NCBI RefSeq assembly: GCF_001640025.1
Contig: NC_031673.1
Span: forward strand, 1,302,001-1,366,000
Length of the DNA: 64,000 nucleotides
Source of the DNA: Sugiyamaella lignohabitans
Lineage: Eukaryota > Ascomycota > Dipodascomycetes > Dipodascales > Trichomonascaceae
Reading direction: 5' to 3'
Below the pieces are notes generated by a model, which did no database searches, was not told where the DNA came from, and saw only the letters and a list, made by a program, of their open reading frames with translations. Both the position numbers and the translations under genes were made by a program. Shown one piece after another: positions 21,418 through 31,449 of this stretch (position 1 is the first letter of the stretch; each line of letters starts with the position of its first letter).

Positions 21418-21620
21418 GTGACTAGCTGACTCGTTGACTGACTGGCTGACTGGCTGACAGACTCACTAACTGACTTGTTAACTGACTGAGTCGTTTATGG
21501 ACTCGCTGGCTGACTGGTTGACTGGTTGACTGACTTGTTAAGTGACTGTCGACTAATTTCTTGACTGGCTGTTGACTGGAGGGCTACCTTACTTCGTGAT
21601 TGGCTGACTGGACGGCATAC
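21418..21620. repeat. Degenerate TGACT(GGC/TGT) short tandem repeat
   Basis: TGACTGGC, TGACTGGT, TGACTTGT and TGACTCGT variants recur more than fifteen times with a period of about 8 bp over 200 bp. TGACTC/TGACTG motifs resemble half-sites of bZIP (AP-1/Gcn4-type) factors, so dispersed binding is possible, but chance expansion is equally likely. Confidence 0.7.
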
Positions 21621-21815
21621 TGATAAGGTATCCGTCGCTGGATTTATTTTATGTAGTCTCTTATCAGTCCATAAGCCAATGTCCCAGTCAGTAAAAGCAG
21701 CTGCTCCTCGCTGGTTGCTGTGGTCAAAGCAGCCAGTGCTCACCTGAGACGGTCAGGACATTCGTCACCAGTCACCAGTCAAAAGTGACAGTCGACAGTC
21801 AACGGTCCTAGCAAT

Positions 21816-21869
21816 CTCCTGCGAAGCAGGAGCCACGGGGTCTGGGGCGAAGCCCCAGCCGCCGGAGGC
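21816..21869 (-). repeat. GC-rich palindromic repeat, right half
   Basis: CTCCTGC-GAA-GCAGGAG, then ACGGGGTCTGGGGC-GAA-GCCCCAG and CCGCCGGAGGC. It is nearly identical to the half copy at 5941-5994. No left half was seen nearby. Confidence 0.88.
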
Positions 21870-22214
21870 ACATCCCCACCACCAGACAAGTCTAACCAGT
21901 GAGTTCTAACCAGTAGGTACCAGGTCTTCGGGACGGGCGAGGATGTCGCGGCTGCAGGAGCACACGTGAATCTGCAAGAGATATGTGGGCTTCAATTTAA
22001 TGCTGCTGCCGGGCCCGAAGCTGGTAAGGTCGCCGTTACATAGTGCAGTGCATGTTGTAGGTAGTTCAGGACCAGCCAGAACAGGCATTGATAGCAAGGT
22101 CTTAGTGGGACATGTTGATGAGGTAGTAGAGAGTAGGTCGCGAGTTAGATAGGTTTGGTGGATTTTTTTTGTGAGTTGAGGAAGTGGGGCATGAGATAAT
22201 TTTATGCGACTACG

Positions 22215-22224
22215 TATATATAAA
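22215..22224 (+). promoter_or_regulatory. TATA box candidate upstream of OPY2
   Basis: TATATATAAA about 430 bp upstream of the proposed OPY2 ATG. The distance implies a long leader or a different start. Confidence 0.35.
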
Positions 22225-22651
22225 CGAAGGCAGCAGCGATAAACTGAAACCTTCTAAATATAGTTTCCCTTAAGAGATATCATGGCAAGAGCTAAGACAT
22301 TGCCCAGTTTCATTTCGTTTCAGCCACATGGCAGTCTTTACTCTACACTTACCCAAATCATTTCGCCAGTTGGATCCCAGGTTTCAATGCTCGGTTGAGC
22401 CAGGCTAGCATTGATGTGGAAAACTCTTTTCTTGTTACCACATTTGGGCGTCAGTTCCAGACGGTCCTGAAACGTTTCCTAAAACAATGAGTGGTGGACT
22501 ATCTTTATCTATTGTAAATAATTATTCACAGTACTTGTACTTTCGTTCGTTTTTATTTGATATTTACGTCAGAGCGGTTTGAAATATATTTTGGCTTGCT
22601 CAAAGTGTCAGTAGGGGCTTCGCTGGTGTAATATGCTTTTTGGGGTATAAT

Positions 22652-24802
22652 ATGATAGTAAATCCTTCTTCGACATTAGCCAGTTCGACGTGTGTTGTTA
22701 GTAGTAGTTCAAAGTCATATAAAATTCCTTTTATCATTCAAAGAGATCTGCTCCGGCCGGACATCAATAAAGATCAATCCCTACCTGGCGCTGATTGTGT
22801 CCAATGCCCAGACACCACACCCGCCTGCAAAGCTTGTCCTATTGGCCAAGTGTGTATACTTTCCACCCAAACTTGTTATTCGTGTGCGAATGTGTCTTGT
22901 ATGGAAGCGGTTTTTGGCACCACCACTTCTGCCACTTCGTCTTCTAATCGCAATAGTGTTATTCCTACCTCTACAATGAGTGAGACTGCTTGGCCATCTC
23001 TTGATGGTGGTCCTGTCAGTGATACTCATACCACCTCTTACAATCGGGGACTAATCGGCGGTCTAGTTGGTGGGGTTTTGGTGTTAGTTTTCATCATTGC
23101 TTCTTGTGTTTATTGCATGAATAAGCGTCGCAAGATCACGACTTCAAAGTCAAAGTCAAAGTCAAAGTCAAAGTCGGGACTGGACGAGAAGACTTCGGTT
23201 ATGACTACAGCTCCAAAGCCTCCGCTTCTGCAGTTGGGAGGTAGTACAAAGCGATATGTCAAGGATCCTGACTTGCCATATACCTCGCACGGTCGACCGG
23301 AACATGAACGACATGAATTTAATGAGTTGGGTCTTTCTCTAGAAGCTCTAGAAGCAGGAACTGCCCCCAAGTACCAACCCAGATCCCTGGCAAAGCGAAT
23401 CAAAGACCGCACTTCTATTATATTATCTAGACGATCCGCTGGTAATCTGTTGCCTGAAGCTCCTGAAAAAATTACTTCTGGAAAAACTAGTCCAAGTAAA
23501 ACGCCTACTCCAGCAGAAGGCGGTCAATTTGAGAACCCTAATGAAACTAATGATGGCCATAACGCAGATACCACAACTCCACGAGCCAGTTCCTACTTAC
23601 AATATGAACGAGATTCGTTTCTACATTGGCATCATTCATCAAATGCTGACGGTGCTACTGAAACTGGCGTCATTCCGCCAACCCCTCCAAAACTTCCTAG
23701 TCTTCGACTTATGCCATCCACACATTCGCTATTGCCATCGAGATTTAGTGTTGATGCCAACAGCATTTTGAAAGACATGTATGCTTCGCGTAAGAGAATA
23801 AGTATAATTAGTGGCAGTATCGAAGCAGGAAGTGCCACTGCCACTGCCACTGCCACTGCTACATCTGCTGGGACTAGCAGTGTAAGTGGGAATGGCACTG
23901 AATATGTTTCTGCTGCCGCATTCGCTACCTCTGATAGCCCGACACCCGCAGCTCCTACGTCTGCTACACAGGAATCTCCTGCATCCATTGCCGAGCAATA
24001 TTCCTCCTCAAACTATAATGTCGGGAGCAGACTTTCCTTCAATAAGCCCTTGTTTCCAGATGACGATTTAATACGGGAGACATCGTCGTCAGACAGTAGC
24101 TCTCATCTGGCGCCTGTTGCACGCCAAACTAGAGGCTCATATATTCCAATCGGTTATGCTGGCAAAAGGACTTCTGGAACTTTGACCAGTTTAAGAGAAC
24201 CCGGAAGATATTACACTAAGACATCGGATAGCCAATACAGCAGCCCACGAGTCCCACCAACCACAACTCCATCTAGTACCTATAGTCCACAATCTGGTAA
24301 TGAAAGCACGTTAAGACCAGGACTAAAATCATATTCGCCGTCTACTTCTGGAGACCCCCAGTTCAGTAGTCCCAGTCGACTCGAGAGTTTACCCGAGATG
24401 GCCTTCCCAAGGAGAATGCCTGGGCATGAGCTTGCCAATTCCGATAGATACACCCGATATATTCAACGCGAGTCTCAGCTATATCAAAATTCACAGCAAC
24501 TAGCACCCCGATCAGGAACCACTGAATTAACTGCCAGAGAAAGACTCTATGAAGCAGCCAGAGTATCAGCAGCAGCTGACCGAGATGCCCAGCCAAGAAC
24601 ACTGCCAACCTCGTCTCTTATTCAGCAACCTTCGCAGCCTGTTCTCAGACAACCTGGGCAGAGCCTAATACGTCCGTTATCAATTGAAAAATGGAAATCT
24701 GTCCGCAACGAGCCTGATACTGAACTTCACGAAAGTTTCGAGTATCCTGTATTATTTGACGAAGAACAAGGTATCACTTTGATACGTACCAGATCCAAAT
24801 AG
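22652..24802 (+). CDS. OPY2: Opy2-like plasma-membrane anchor of the HOG/MAPK pathway
   Basis: 716 codons from ATG at 22652; upstream in-frame codons include no ATG. The diagnostic eight-cysteine Opy2 motif lies at about 49-83: CVQCP, CKACPIGQVC, TCYSCANVSC. One membrane helix follows at about 133-156 (GLIGGLVGGVLVLVFIIASCVYC) and then a basic stop-transfer NKRRK. The long cytosolic tail is Ser/Thr/Pro-rich. In yeast, Opy2 recruits Ste50-Ste11 to the membrane downstream of Sho1/Msb2 for osmostress signalling. A (KS)n run at about 165-175 and an (AT)n run near 400 are encoded by hexanucleotide repeats. The first 45 residues before the cysteine motif are uncertain: there is no clear signal peptide, and an unseen upstream exon is possible. 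Confidence 0.85.
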   Translation: MIVNPSSTLASSTCVVSSSSKSYKIPFIIQRDLLRPDINKDQSLPGADCVQCPDTTPACKACPIGQVCILSTQTCYSCANVSCMEAVFGTTTSATSSSNRNSVIPTSTMSETAWPSLDGGPVSDTHTTSYNRGLIGGLVGGVLVLVFIIASCVYCMNKRRKITTSKSKSKSKSKSGLDEKTSVMTTAPKPPLLQLGGSTKRYVKDPDLPYTSHGRPEHERHEFNELGLSLEALEAGTAPKYQPRSLAKRIKDRTSIILSRRSAGNLLPEAPEKITSGKTSPSKTPTPAEGGQFENPNETNDGHNADTTTPRASSYLQYERDSFLHWHHSSNADGATETGVIPPTPPKLPSLRLMPSTHSLLPSRFSVDANSILKDMYASRKRISIISGSIEAGSATATATATATSAGTSSVSGNGTEYVSAAAFATSDSPTPAAPTSATQESPASIAEQYSSSNYNVGSRLSFNKPLFPDDDLIRETSSSDSSSHLAPVARQTRGSYIPIGYAGKRTSGTLTSLREPGRYYTKTSDSQYSSPRVPPTTTPSSTYSPQSGNESTLRPGLKSYSPSTSGDPQFSSPSRLESLPEMAFPRRMPGHELANSDRYTRYIQRESQLYQNSQQLAPRSGTTELTARERLYEAARVSAAADRDAQPRTLPTSSLIQQPSQPVLRQPGQSLIRPLSIEKWKSVRNEPDTELHESFEYPVLFDEEQGITLIRTRSK
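23144..23178 (+). repeat. Hexanucleotide repeat (TCAAAG)n in OPY2
   Basis: About five tandem TCAAAG units encode a Lys-Ser run directly after the membrane segment, at the inner-leaflet face. Confidence 0.85.
23835..23862 (+). repeat. Hexanucleotide repeat (GCCACT)n in OPY2
   Basis: Four to five tandem GCCACT units encode an Ala-Thr run in the disordered tail. They are likely to vary in length between strains. Confidence 0.8.
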
Positions 24803-25062
24803 ATATGATCTTTAACTACCTAATACAGCATTATTTATTTTATTTTATTTATTAATCCTTCGTTCGTTTGTTCGCTCATCTTTTGTTTCCTCTTGATATT
24901 ACCTCCCTCTGACGGCAAATACCGATGCCGTGACCGTCTAACACTATGAGAAACTAATGCAAAAGAAAAAAATCCATTTCAATTCAAGGAATAGCATTAC
25001 ATACATACAATATAGCATTCTAGAAGAATCTCTAGCAAAAAGTGTTTTTTTGTTAATCTAAC

Positions 25063-26058
25063 CTAACGTCTTTCAACCTCGTACATGAAATCAAAGTAAG
25101 ACTTGTCGAAATGATGAATACGAACAAAACCGTCTTCTCCTCCACTGGCGTAGCCTGTGCCCTTGGGATGGATAACAATGGTGTTGATAGGACCGAAATG
25201 GCCCTTGACACGGCCAACCTCGTCTTCAAATAATTTATGATAGAATCTCGACTCGAATTTACCCTCACGAGCAGCAGTAGTTGTGACATCACGGGCTTCT
25301 TGACCACCACCAATGACAATGAAATCTTTAATAGGAGTGATAGCAGCTGAGTTCATTGGGGTCTCAGTCACGTAAACTCTGAGAATCTCTAAATCATCGA
25401 CGCGGATTAATTTACCAGTCTTGTCCTTTGACGAAGTAATGAAATATGTTCTATCGGGAGACATTTGTAGATCAGTGATAACACCTTCATGAGCAGTGAC
25501 ACTGGAAACAAGTTCACCAGTAGCAACGTCGTATTTTGAAACCTCACCATTTGAGTGACCAGCAACGATGTGCTTTCCGTCATAAGTCCAAGCAGCAGTA
25601 GTGAATTTGGTTTGGCCCTCTGCATATCTAATAACAAAAGTAGGTTCAGGTTCTTGGCTAGCTTGGTCTTCAATAGACACATTGTACAATGCAATACTAC
25701 CCTTCTGTCCCATATGCTCTTCCGTAACCGCTAAAAACTGCTTAGCATCGGGTGAAAATTGCACGTATCTAGCAGTGGCTTTCGTATCCCATTTATATGT
25801 GTTTTGACCAGTCTTTACATCCCACAATCTAATCGAACTATCAGCAGCACCAGTAATGGCGACGGTGGTGGTAGGATCAACGTCAATGGAGAAAATAGCA
25901 CCACCATGACCAGAAAAGGTACCTAGACGTTCACCATTGTGAGAAAACCACACAGAGGCGACTTGATCTCTAGCAGTTGAGAACAAAAGATCACCTTCAC
26001 GGTTGAATTTTAGCTGGGTGAGAGGTCTGGAATGACCCTTGACAACAATAGGTCTCAT
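25063..26058 (-). CDS. TIF34: Translation initiation factor eIF3 subunit i (WD40)
   Basis: 331 codons from ATG at 26058. Starts [31 protein letters not shown], the conserved beginning of eIF3i. WD-type repeats run throughout ([54 protein letters not shown]), and the C-terminus is typical: [31 protein letters not shown]. The length matches the family (about 325-350). eIF3i binds eIF3b and eIF3g in the eIF3 complex, which supports 43S assembly and scanning on the 40S subunit. It is a single exon. Confidence 0.96.
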   Translation of the reverse strand: MRPIVVKGHSRPLTQLKFNREGDLLFSTARDQVASVWFSHNGERLGTFSGHGGAIFSIDVDPTTTVAITGAADSSIRLWDVKTGQNTYKWDTKATARYVQFSPDAKQFLAVTEEHMGQKGSIALYNVSIEDQASQEPEPTFVIRYAEGQTKFTTAAWTYDGKHIVAGHSNGEVSKYDVATGELVSSVTAHEGVITDLQMSPDRTYFITSSKDKTGKLIRVDDLEILRVYVTETPMNSAAITPIKDFIVIGGGQEARDVTTTAAREGKFESRFYHKLFEDEVGRVKGHFGPINTIVIHPKGTGYASGGEDGFVRIHHFDKSYFDFMYEVERR

Positions 26059-26506
26059 ATTTGCTGATGTATCTATCTGTGCAACTCGCCTACCAGCAGC
26101 TTTTTACAATGTGGTCAAAATGAAATTTTCAATTTCCATTTTTCACGCTCTGCGTAACAACCCCAGTCGTGTGAAAAATTCCTGTATCGGGTGTGTGCGG
26201 CTCTGATTCGTCGATCGACAGGGTCCTGCTGAAATGCTATACTACCATAAGTGTCTATTGAGAGAGTGTATGCGGAGAGAGCCTATGGCTACCGATCATA
26301 TCAATAGGCCATTGTGGATTTTAAACATGGTCCATAAAAGTTTGATAATGAATATTCAGGAGAGAGTAGTGAGACTTGAATGGGCGAACAGTTTCTCCCC
26401 TCTGTTCAAGCACTACAGGTTTACATACGAATAGGAGTATTTATGACAAGTAAACATTCAAGGAAATTTATAGTTTGAACTTTATAGTTTGATTTAGTTA
26501 GATATT
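26059..26506. other. Intergenic region (TIF34 promoter)
   Basis: 448 bp between TIF34 and the stop of the dienelactone hydrolase gene on the same strand. It must hold the TIF34 promoter. No other feature was recognised. Confidence 0.55.
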
Positions 26507-27504
26507 TCAACATACATTCTCAACCTTGCCAGCTTCTCCCTTGGGTCCAAGGTCTAGCTTGAGTCTACGGTTAAACAACTCAAGTAACATGTTAAGGCCA
26601 ATGCTGGTTACAGCAGGATCAAATCGACCCTTAGAGAACTCGTCTCTAACAAAGGCATGTTGAGCACCAGCAACTTCGAGAAACGAGAATTCAATATTGC
26701 TCTGACGGAGCTTGGAACGGATCAAATCCCGACCCTCTGGAGGTACATGGGGGTCTTTGGTACCAAAAATAACTAGCAACTCTGCTTCAATCTCTGGAAT
26801 TCTGTTCAGGGAGTGCAATTGACTGTTGGACGTTGTACCGAGAGTACTGGAGTGGATGTCGGTACCAAAGAAAGTTACCACCGCTCCTACTCTCTTATCA
26901 AAAGCAGCACGGAACGCAACATGGCCTCCAAGACACATACCAGTCGCACCAATCTTTCCTGTGCATGTCTTCAATCCTAGTAAATAGTCAATAGTAAGCT
27001 TGTTGTCTTCGTCATATGACTCCAATGGCTTGTCTTCCTTGTATTTGTTACCCAAATCAGTACCTTCGGTGTCATACTCCAATGCTTCCGGTCCCATGAA
27101 ATTGTGATAAACAGAAGGAGCAGCCACGATAAAGCCTTGACCAGCAATTTGTCTAGCAAATCTGGCAACTGGTCCGGTAACTGTATAACTTGTTAGTATG
27201 TACTCGACAATCGGTCGGTTCGGTTGGGTTCATAATGATAACCAAGTACGTTTTTCAGGAGAAAATCTCTAGGTTACAGTCTTCATGTTTATCCCCGAGA
27301 GGCAAGAAGTGATTGACCAAATTGACTACTTCTTTGCTATTTGGTCTCCGCACTACAGCTCTTACCTTGGTAAATTTCAGAGTGAACAATGACTGCTGGA
27401 AATTTGGCCAATGGGTAACCAGGGATCTTTGGGTGGTAAATAAATACCCTCATATTAGTCCCGTAGGACGTTTTAATATCCACATGAGAATCTTCAATCA
27501 GCAT
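26507..27504 (-). CDS. Dienelactone hydrolase family protein (two exons)
   Basis: Exon 1 is 27504-27366 and exon 2 is 27180-26507; the 185-nt intron has donor GTAAGA, branch TACTAAC (27199-27193) and acceptor ACAG. Joined, 270 residues result (813 nt). The junction reads [26 protein letters not shown], exactly the conserved DLH block, which confirms the splice. The alpha/beta-hydrolase triad is visible: nucleophile Cys in GMCLGGH, Asp in GTKDPHVP, His in AQHAFVRDE. Relatives hydrolyse dienelactone or related esters and carboxymethylenebutenolide; the natural substrate in yeasts is unknown. It is probably cytosolic, with no signal peptide. The ATG at 27504 ([15 protein letters not shown]) is the first in the exon. 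Confidence 0.9.
27181..27365 (-). other. Spliceosomal intron of the DLH gene
   Basis: Donor G|GTAAGAGC at 27365, branch TACTAAC, acceptor TATACAG at 27181. It is 185 nt long and in phase 1. The alternative AAG right after the branch would break the conserved protein block. Confidence 0.9.
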
Positions 27505-27896
27505 TGTTGACGTTTAAATATTCAGACTAGAGAGAGTCTATTAATTGACCCTTGTGTTTATATGGACGACATATGTAGGGGTAAATAGCGCCGTACTCTG
27601 CTCGGACCGTTAGATTCCGAGAAAACAACTAAGATATAAATTGTTCTTATTAGATCCCATGCCATTTATCAATTTGTACCGATTTCTTGGGAATCCACAA
27701 TGGAATTTATATATGGTGATGATATTGTCAAAGTACTGGCAATATGCATGACATTTTGGTTACATGTAAGAAGGGAAAGCTGCTAAATTGATTATATAAA
27801 AAATTTAGAAAAAAGAAGATAACAAAATGTGTAGACCCAAAGCCTAAGGTACACCAATAAGAATTAAATTTCACCACAAGCTCTTATATTTGTGCC
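27505..27896. other. Intergenic region left of the retrotransposon
   Basis: 392 bp of AT-rich sequence upstream of the DLH gene, before the left target-site duplication. No gene was seen. Confidence 0.5.
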
Positions 27897-27911
27897 TCTT
27901 TTGTGGCTCAA
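27897..27911. repeat. Target-site duplication, left copy
   Basis: TCTTTTGTGGCTCAA, identical to 33384-33398. It abuts the (TAA)n tail of the retrotransposon. Confidence 0.92.
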
Positions 27912-27934
27912 TAATAATAATAATAATAATAATT
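27912..27934. repeat. (TAA)n tail of the LINE
   Basis: About seven TAA/AAT units directly after the left target-site duplication. Trinucleotide tails in place of poly(A) are known in the I-type LINE group. Confidence 0.85.
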
Positions 27935-28200
27935 AATCAATATTAAAGTCCTAACACAATTATACAACAACATTAAAATATTACTATACTCTCGTAATGA
28001 TAGTAGGACTATTCTACTATTGGCCCCCTACAGGCTATACCTTCGTGTTGGTTTCAACATGTGCGCTAGATAGGCCGGATTCCCCAGAACCTCCCTTTCC
28101 GAGCAGTGGAAAACCTGAACACCTTTGAGTAACCTTAGTATTTACTCCAGTGGTCAGGGGAAACCGCTGCTAGCTAATTCTCCTTAGAGAACGTGCTATC

Positions 28201-31200
28201 TTAGCTTAAAAGTGACGGATTCGCCTTAAGGAAGGAGGCGACCGCTTTGAGACCCTTTCGGGTATCAAGAAGAGATGGTAGATCCAACTCACGGGATGCT
28301 TCGCGGAGGATCTGTCGATGTTCTTCAGTAAGTGGACAGTCTCGGAGGATATGCTCCACCGTTTCTTCAACTCCACATCGGCAATCATATCTACGATTAC
28401 TGATTCGAAATCTCTGAAAGAACGAGCCCATTGCACCCATACCCGTTCTTAACTGAACCAACTTGCTTAGTTCTCCTCGCGGACTTTCATAAAGAAAAGG
28501 TCGCAGTGCATTCGCGTGCTTTGTAGAGTAGAGCCGGGGAGCTGTGAAGGACCGGTAAAAAGCTCCTTTCGGCGACTGAGTGTACTCTATCTCCCATTTT
28601 TGGTAGCATTGTGATCTAATTTCCTTGCGTATAGATTTCTTCTGGCTGCTTGCTTTGGATATGCCTTCACTGTCTCTGGAAGCCCACGGGGGTTTCCAAA
28701 GTCTGTACCTGTCCTTTTTGATGTCCGTAGCTTCAACTGTCCTATACAATTCATCCAATCGGTCACCCAGTATGGTTCCAGAATATAGCTTTCTAGCTCG
28801 AATGCGGTGGGGGTTATACCTATGAAGGTCACGATGGAGTCGTACTAAATAATATTGTTCGGTTTCCAGCATTCTATGCTCAACAGGGGGGATTTCCGCG
28901 TCTCGGTGGAGGCTGTCAATGGCCGTTGGTTTGTAGGCCCCTAAGATACTTCGAAGAGCTGCATTTTGGATCCTTTGGATAGCCTCTTTTAATCCTTTGC
29001 CGATTCGATTGTACCAAATTGGACTGGCATACTCGAGTATCGGCCTAACACAGCTTTTGTAGAGGCATCTCATGGTAGCGCCAGTTACTCCTCGAGTAAC
29101 TCCTCCCAAGCGACGAATGATATTTAACGCTGACTGGCCTTTGCTGATTACTGATTTAGCGTGCTCGTCGAACTTAAGTTGGCGGTCTATAGTGACTCCT
29201 AATAACCTTAGGGAGCCAGTTGCCTGAATTCTCTCCCCCGTGGGGAGTATGAGCCGCCTACACCCCTTTGGAGTTACACGTTTCGCAATGTGCATGAATC
29301 CCAGCTTCTCGCCGTAGTCAATAAACGCATGTGCTGAAGTTGCCCATTCATGGCATCGAGCCAAGATATTGCTCAGCTTGGCCGTGTTTTCTGCGTATCT
29401 GGTGCTCGATACATAGATGGTGATATCGTCAATGAATCCAATGACTTTGCCGCCCATGCTTTTGATCAACGGATATAGCGGGCTCGTGTATATCAGGAAT
29501 AGTAGTGGGGATATGGGCGAGCCCTGAGGAATACCCGTTGCTATTCTACGCTCTTTGGTACGCTTCCCATCAATCACCAGGCTTGTTCGTCTTCCTCTCA
29601 TGAATTGGTAAACCCAGTTCTGCACTGCTGTAGGTAGCCCCATTCCCCCCATAGTGTCGAGGAGCGTGTCCCGGTGGACGTGATCAAAAGCTCCTTTGAT
29701 ATCTATGGCAAGGACTGAAGTAACCTGACCCCTCTTCATTCGTTTTTCAGCGTGATGCACAAGCTTGTGGGCTGCTTCCACTGCGGAGGAGCCATGGCGA
29801 CCACCATACTGATCTACTGGCAGCATTCCACTGGTTAGAGCTGTCAGTCGACGTTGCATAATCTTCTCCAGAACTTTGCCTAGTGTACTCAGTAGTGTAA
29901 TCGGCCGGTAGGACCGCGCCAATGTAGGATCTCGCTTTCGTTTGGGAATAACGACAGTGATTCCTTCTCGAAAGCATTTTGGATGATAGCCAACTCTAAT
30001 GCAGTACTTTAGAAGGCCCTTCAGCAATTTACGGAAGCGTTTCACTACCCACGCTCTTTTGATAGCGACGGTTTTGACTCCATCAGGCCCGGGAGCCTTG
30101 TGAGGCGCTTGATCGCGTATGGCGTCTTCGATTTCTTGCGTACGTAGGCTCTTCCATTGGCCGGTTTTGACCACTTTGAGCACTCTTCTCGTCGACGGCG
30201 TGACATGCGGAAACAATCCCCGATAAAGTTCGTCTTCCTGCTCTTCAAATGTTTGAGCCAATTCGCCGGTTTCCAACTGGAGGGCGGGCATTACCGATTC
30301 TTGTTCGCGAGGTTTGATCATCTTATGTGCGTCATAAATTTCGCCTCCACGACGTGAGGCGAGGAATGAGTTCCAGGTGGTGTTCTTAGCCTCTAGAATC
30401 TTAGAGGCATACTCCTCATTAGCTTGCTGCCGCAGCCTTATATTCTCCTCAGTGGGCTTACTGCGAGCTCGTCTTCGAGCTCTACCAACGTCGCGCTTGG
30501 CCTGTCGTAATTCAGGTGTCCACCACCTCTTGCTCCTAGGAACAATCTTCAATTTTGGCACCGTCTCATCCAAACAGTTACAGAGCAATCCAATAAGCTT
30601 TGTGGCGTATCTGTCTGCGACTTTGTGTGTAGATTTTCCATTGCTGTAGCCCCGGAGTTCCTTAGGAATGGTTACCATAGCCGCTCGGGAGTTCAAAACC
30701 TTCTCGAAATTTTCCCAATCAGCCCGCTTATAATTGTACCTTCCACCATAGGTTTGAAGCAACTCAATGTCTAATGGATTGGTGTCGATCCTCCATTTCT
30801 GAAGGTAATGGTCGGAGCCTACATCTTCACTCTTCTCTGGCGTGATGGTTATGTTTGGGGTTGCGAATGTTAAATCAATCGTATTGCCAAAAATATGAGT
30901 TGGAACATTCGGCACCGTAGCTAGTAGGAGTCCATTGTCGTTAACCCAGTCTGCCCAGCTATTTGCCTCTCGGGTGACGTGCTCAGTGCTCTGCCACATA
31001 GGATGATGAAGATTAAAATCTCCTGCGATAATAATGAGTTCTGGAATTTGAGGAAGTAAAGTCTTGTAATATTCCACTGGGTGGATATCTTCGCTTATGC
31101 GGTTGTAGATGTTAGTGATATAAAGTTGACCAATTTGGATAGTTACCACATTCTCGGTGGTGAGTTCCCCCACCATTTTCAGTTGAGACTGGCCGTATAT

Positions 31201-31449
31201 TCTCTTGTTGATATAAGTTATTGCGTTGATTCTCCCTGTCTGGGACTGTGTGTGGACGGCTACCCAAGCACTATGTTGGATCGGGTGCTGTCCCAGGTTG
31301 AGACCCGGCTCCTGGAGTAGAAGTAGGTCGAAGTCTGCAAACATGTCCTGGACATGGTGTGTTACCGATATTTGCTTTTGGCAGTTCAGCTGGGCTACTC
31401 GCAAAGGAGCGGTCAGCTTATTGTCGTTCAACTTCGTTCTCTGATTCAT
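28201..31449 (-). CDS. LINE ORF2: endonuclease-reverse transcriptase
   Basis: 1082 codons from ATG at 31449, which overlaps the ORF1 stop by 32 nt in another frame; the frame is open further upstream inside ORF1. The apurinic-type endonuclease shows LLLQEPG, IIAGDFNLHH (143-146) and GSDH (212-214). The reverse transcriptase spans about 445-720: APGPDG (452-457), SYRPITLLSTLGKVLEKI, LAIDIKGAFD (580-589), GIPQGSPISP, and FIDD (672-675) in place of the usual F/YADD, with both aspartates kept. A C-terminal CxC-x7-H-x4-C motif begins at 1023. No RNase H domain was recognised. The protein nicks target DNA and primes cDNA synthesis. It is intact as read, with no frameshifts. Confidence 0.92.
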   Translation of the reverse strand: MNQRTKLNDNKLTAPLRVAQLNCQKQISVTHHVQDMFADFDLLLLQEPGLNLGQHPIQHSAWVAVHTQSQTGRINAITYINKRIYGQSQLKMVGELTTENVVTIQIGQLYITNIYNRISEDIHPVEYYKTLLPQIPELIIIAGDFNLHHPMWQSTEHVTREANSWADWVNDNGLLLATVPNVPTHIFGNTIDLTFATPNITITPEKSEDVGSDHYLQKWRIDTNPLDIELLQTYGGRYNYKRADWENFEKVLNSRAAMVTIPKELRGYSNGKSTHKVADRYATKLIGLLCNCLDETVPKLKIVPRSKRWWTPELRQAKRDVGRARRRARSKPTEENIRLRQQANEEYASKILEAKNTTWNSFLASRRGGEIYDAHKMIKPREQESVMPALQLETGELAQTFEEQEDELYRGLFPHVTPSTRRVLKVVKTGQWKSLRTQEIEDAIRDQAPHKAPGPDGVKTVAIKRAWVVKRFRKLLKGLLKYCIRVGYHPKCFREGITVVIPKRKRDPTLARSYRPITLLSTLGKVLEKIMQRRLTALTSGMLPVDQYGGRHGSSAVEAAHKLVHHAEKRMKRGQVTSVLAIDIKGAFDHVHRDTLLDTMGGMGLPTAVQNWVYQFMRGRRTSLVIDGKRTKERRIATGIPQGSPISPLLFLIYTSPLYPLIKSMGGKVIGFIDDITIYVSSTRYAENTAKLSNILARCHEWATSAHAFIDYGEKLGFMHIAKRVTPKGCRRLILPTGERIQATGSLRLLGVTIDRQLKFDEHAKSVISKGQSALNIIRRLGGVTRGVTGATMRCLYKSCVRPILEYASPIWYNRIGKGLKEAIQRIQNAALRSILGAYKPTAIDSLHRDAEIPPVEHRMLETEQYYLVRLHRDLHRYNPHRIRARKLYSGTILGDRLDELYRTVEATDIKKDRYRLWKPPWASRDSEGISKASSQKKSIRKEIRSQCYQKWEIEYTQSPKGAFYRSFTAPRLYSTKHANALRPFLYESPRGELSKLVQLRTGMGAMGSFFQRFRISNRRYDCRCGVEETVEHILRDCPLTEEHRQILREASRELDLPSLLDTRKGLKAVASFLKANPSLLS

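Larger units (their letters stand above)
18724..22651. other. Long divergent intergenic region with repeats
   Basis: About 3.9 kb between the rhodopsin-fold gene and OPY2. It holds three GC-rich palindromic elements (20091, 20621, 21816), a TGACT-rich degenerate repeat (21418-21620), an AAATGAAATT-rich patch near 21065-21100, and a TATA candidate at 22215-22224 for OPY2. I see no convincing gene or tRNA. Confidence 0.6.

Noticed and set aside
28201..31449. RNase H domain in LINE ORF2
   Set aside because: After the reverse transcriptase I found only a basic region and the CxC...H...C motif, without the acidic catalytic pattern of RNase H.
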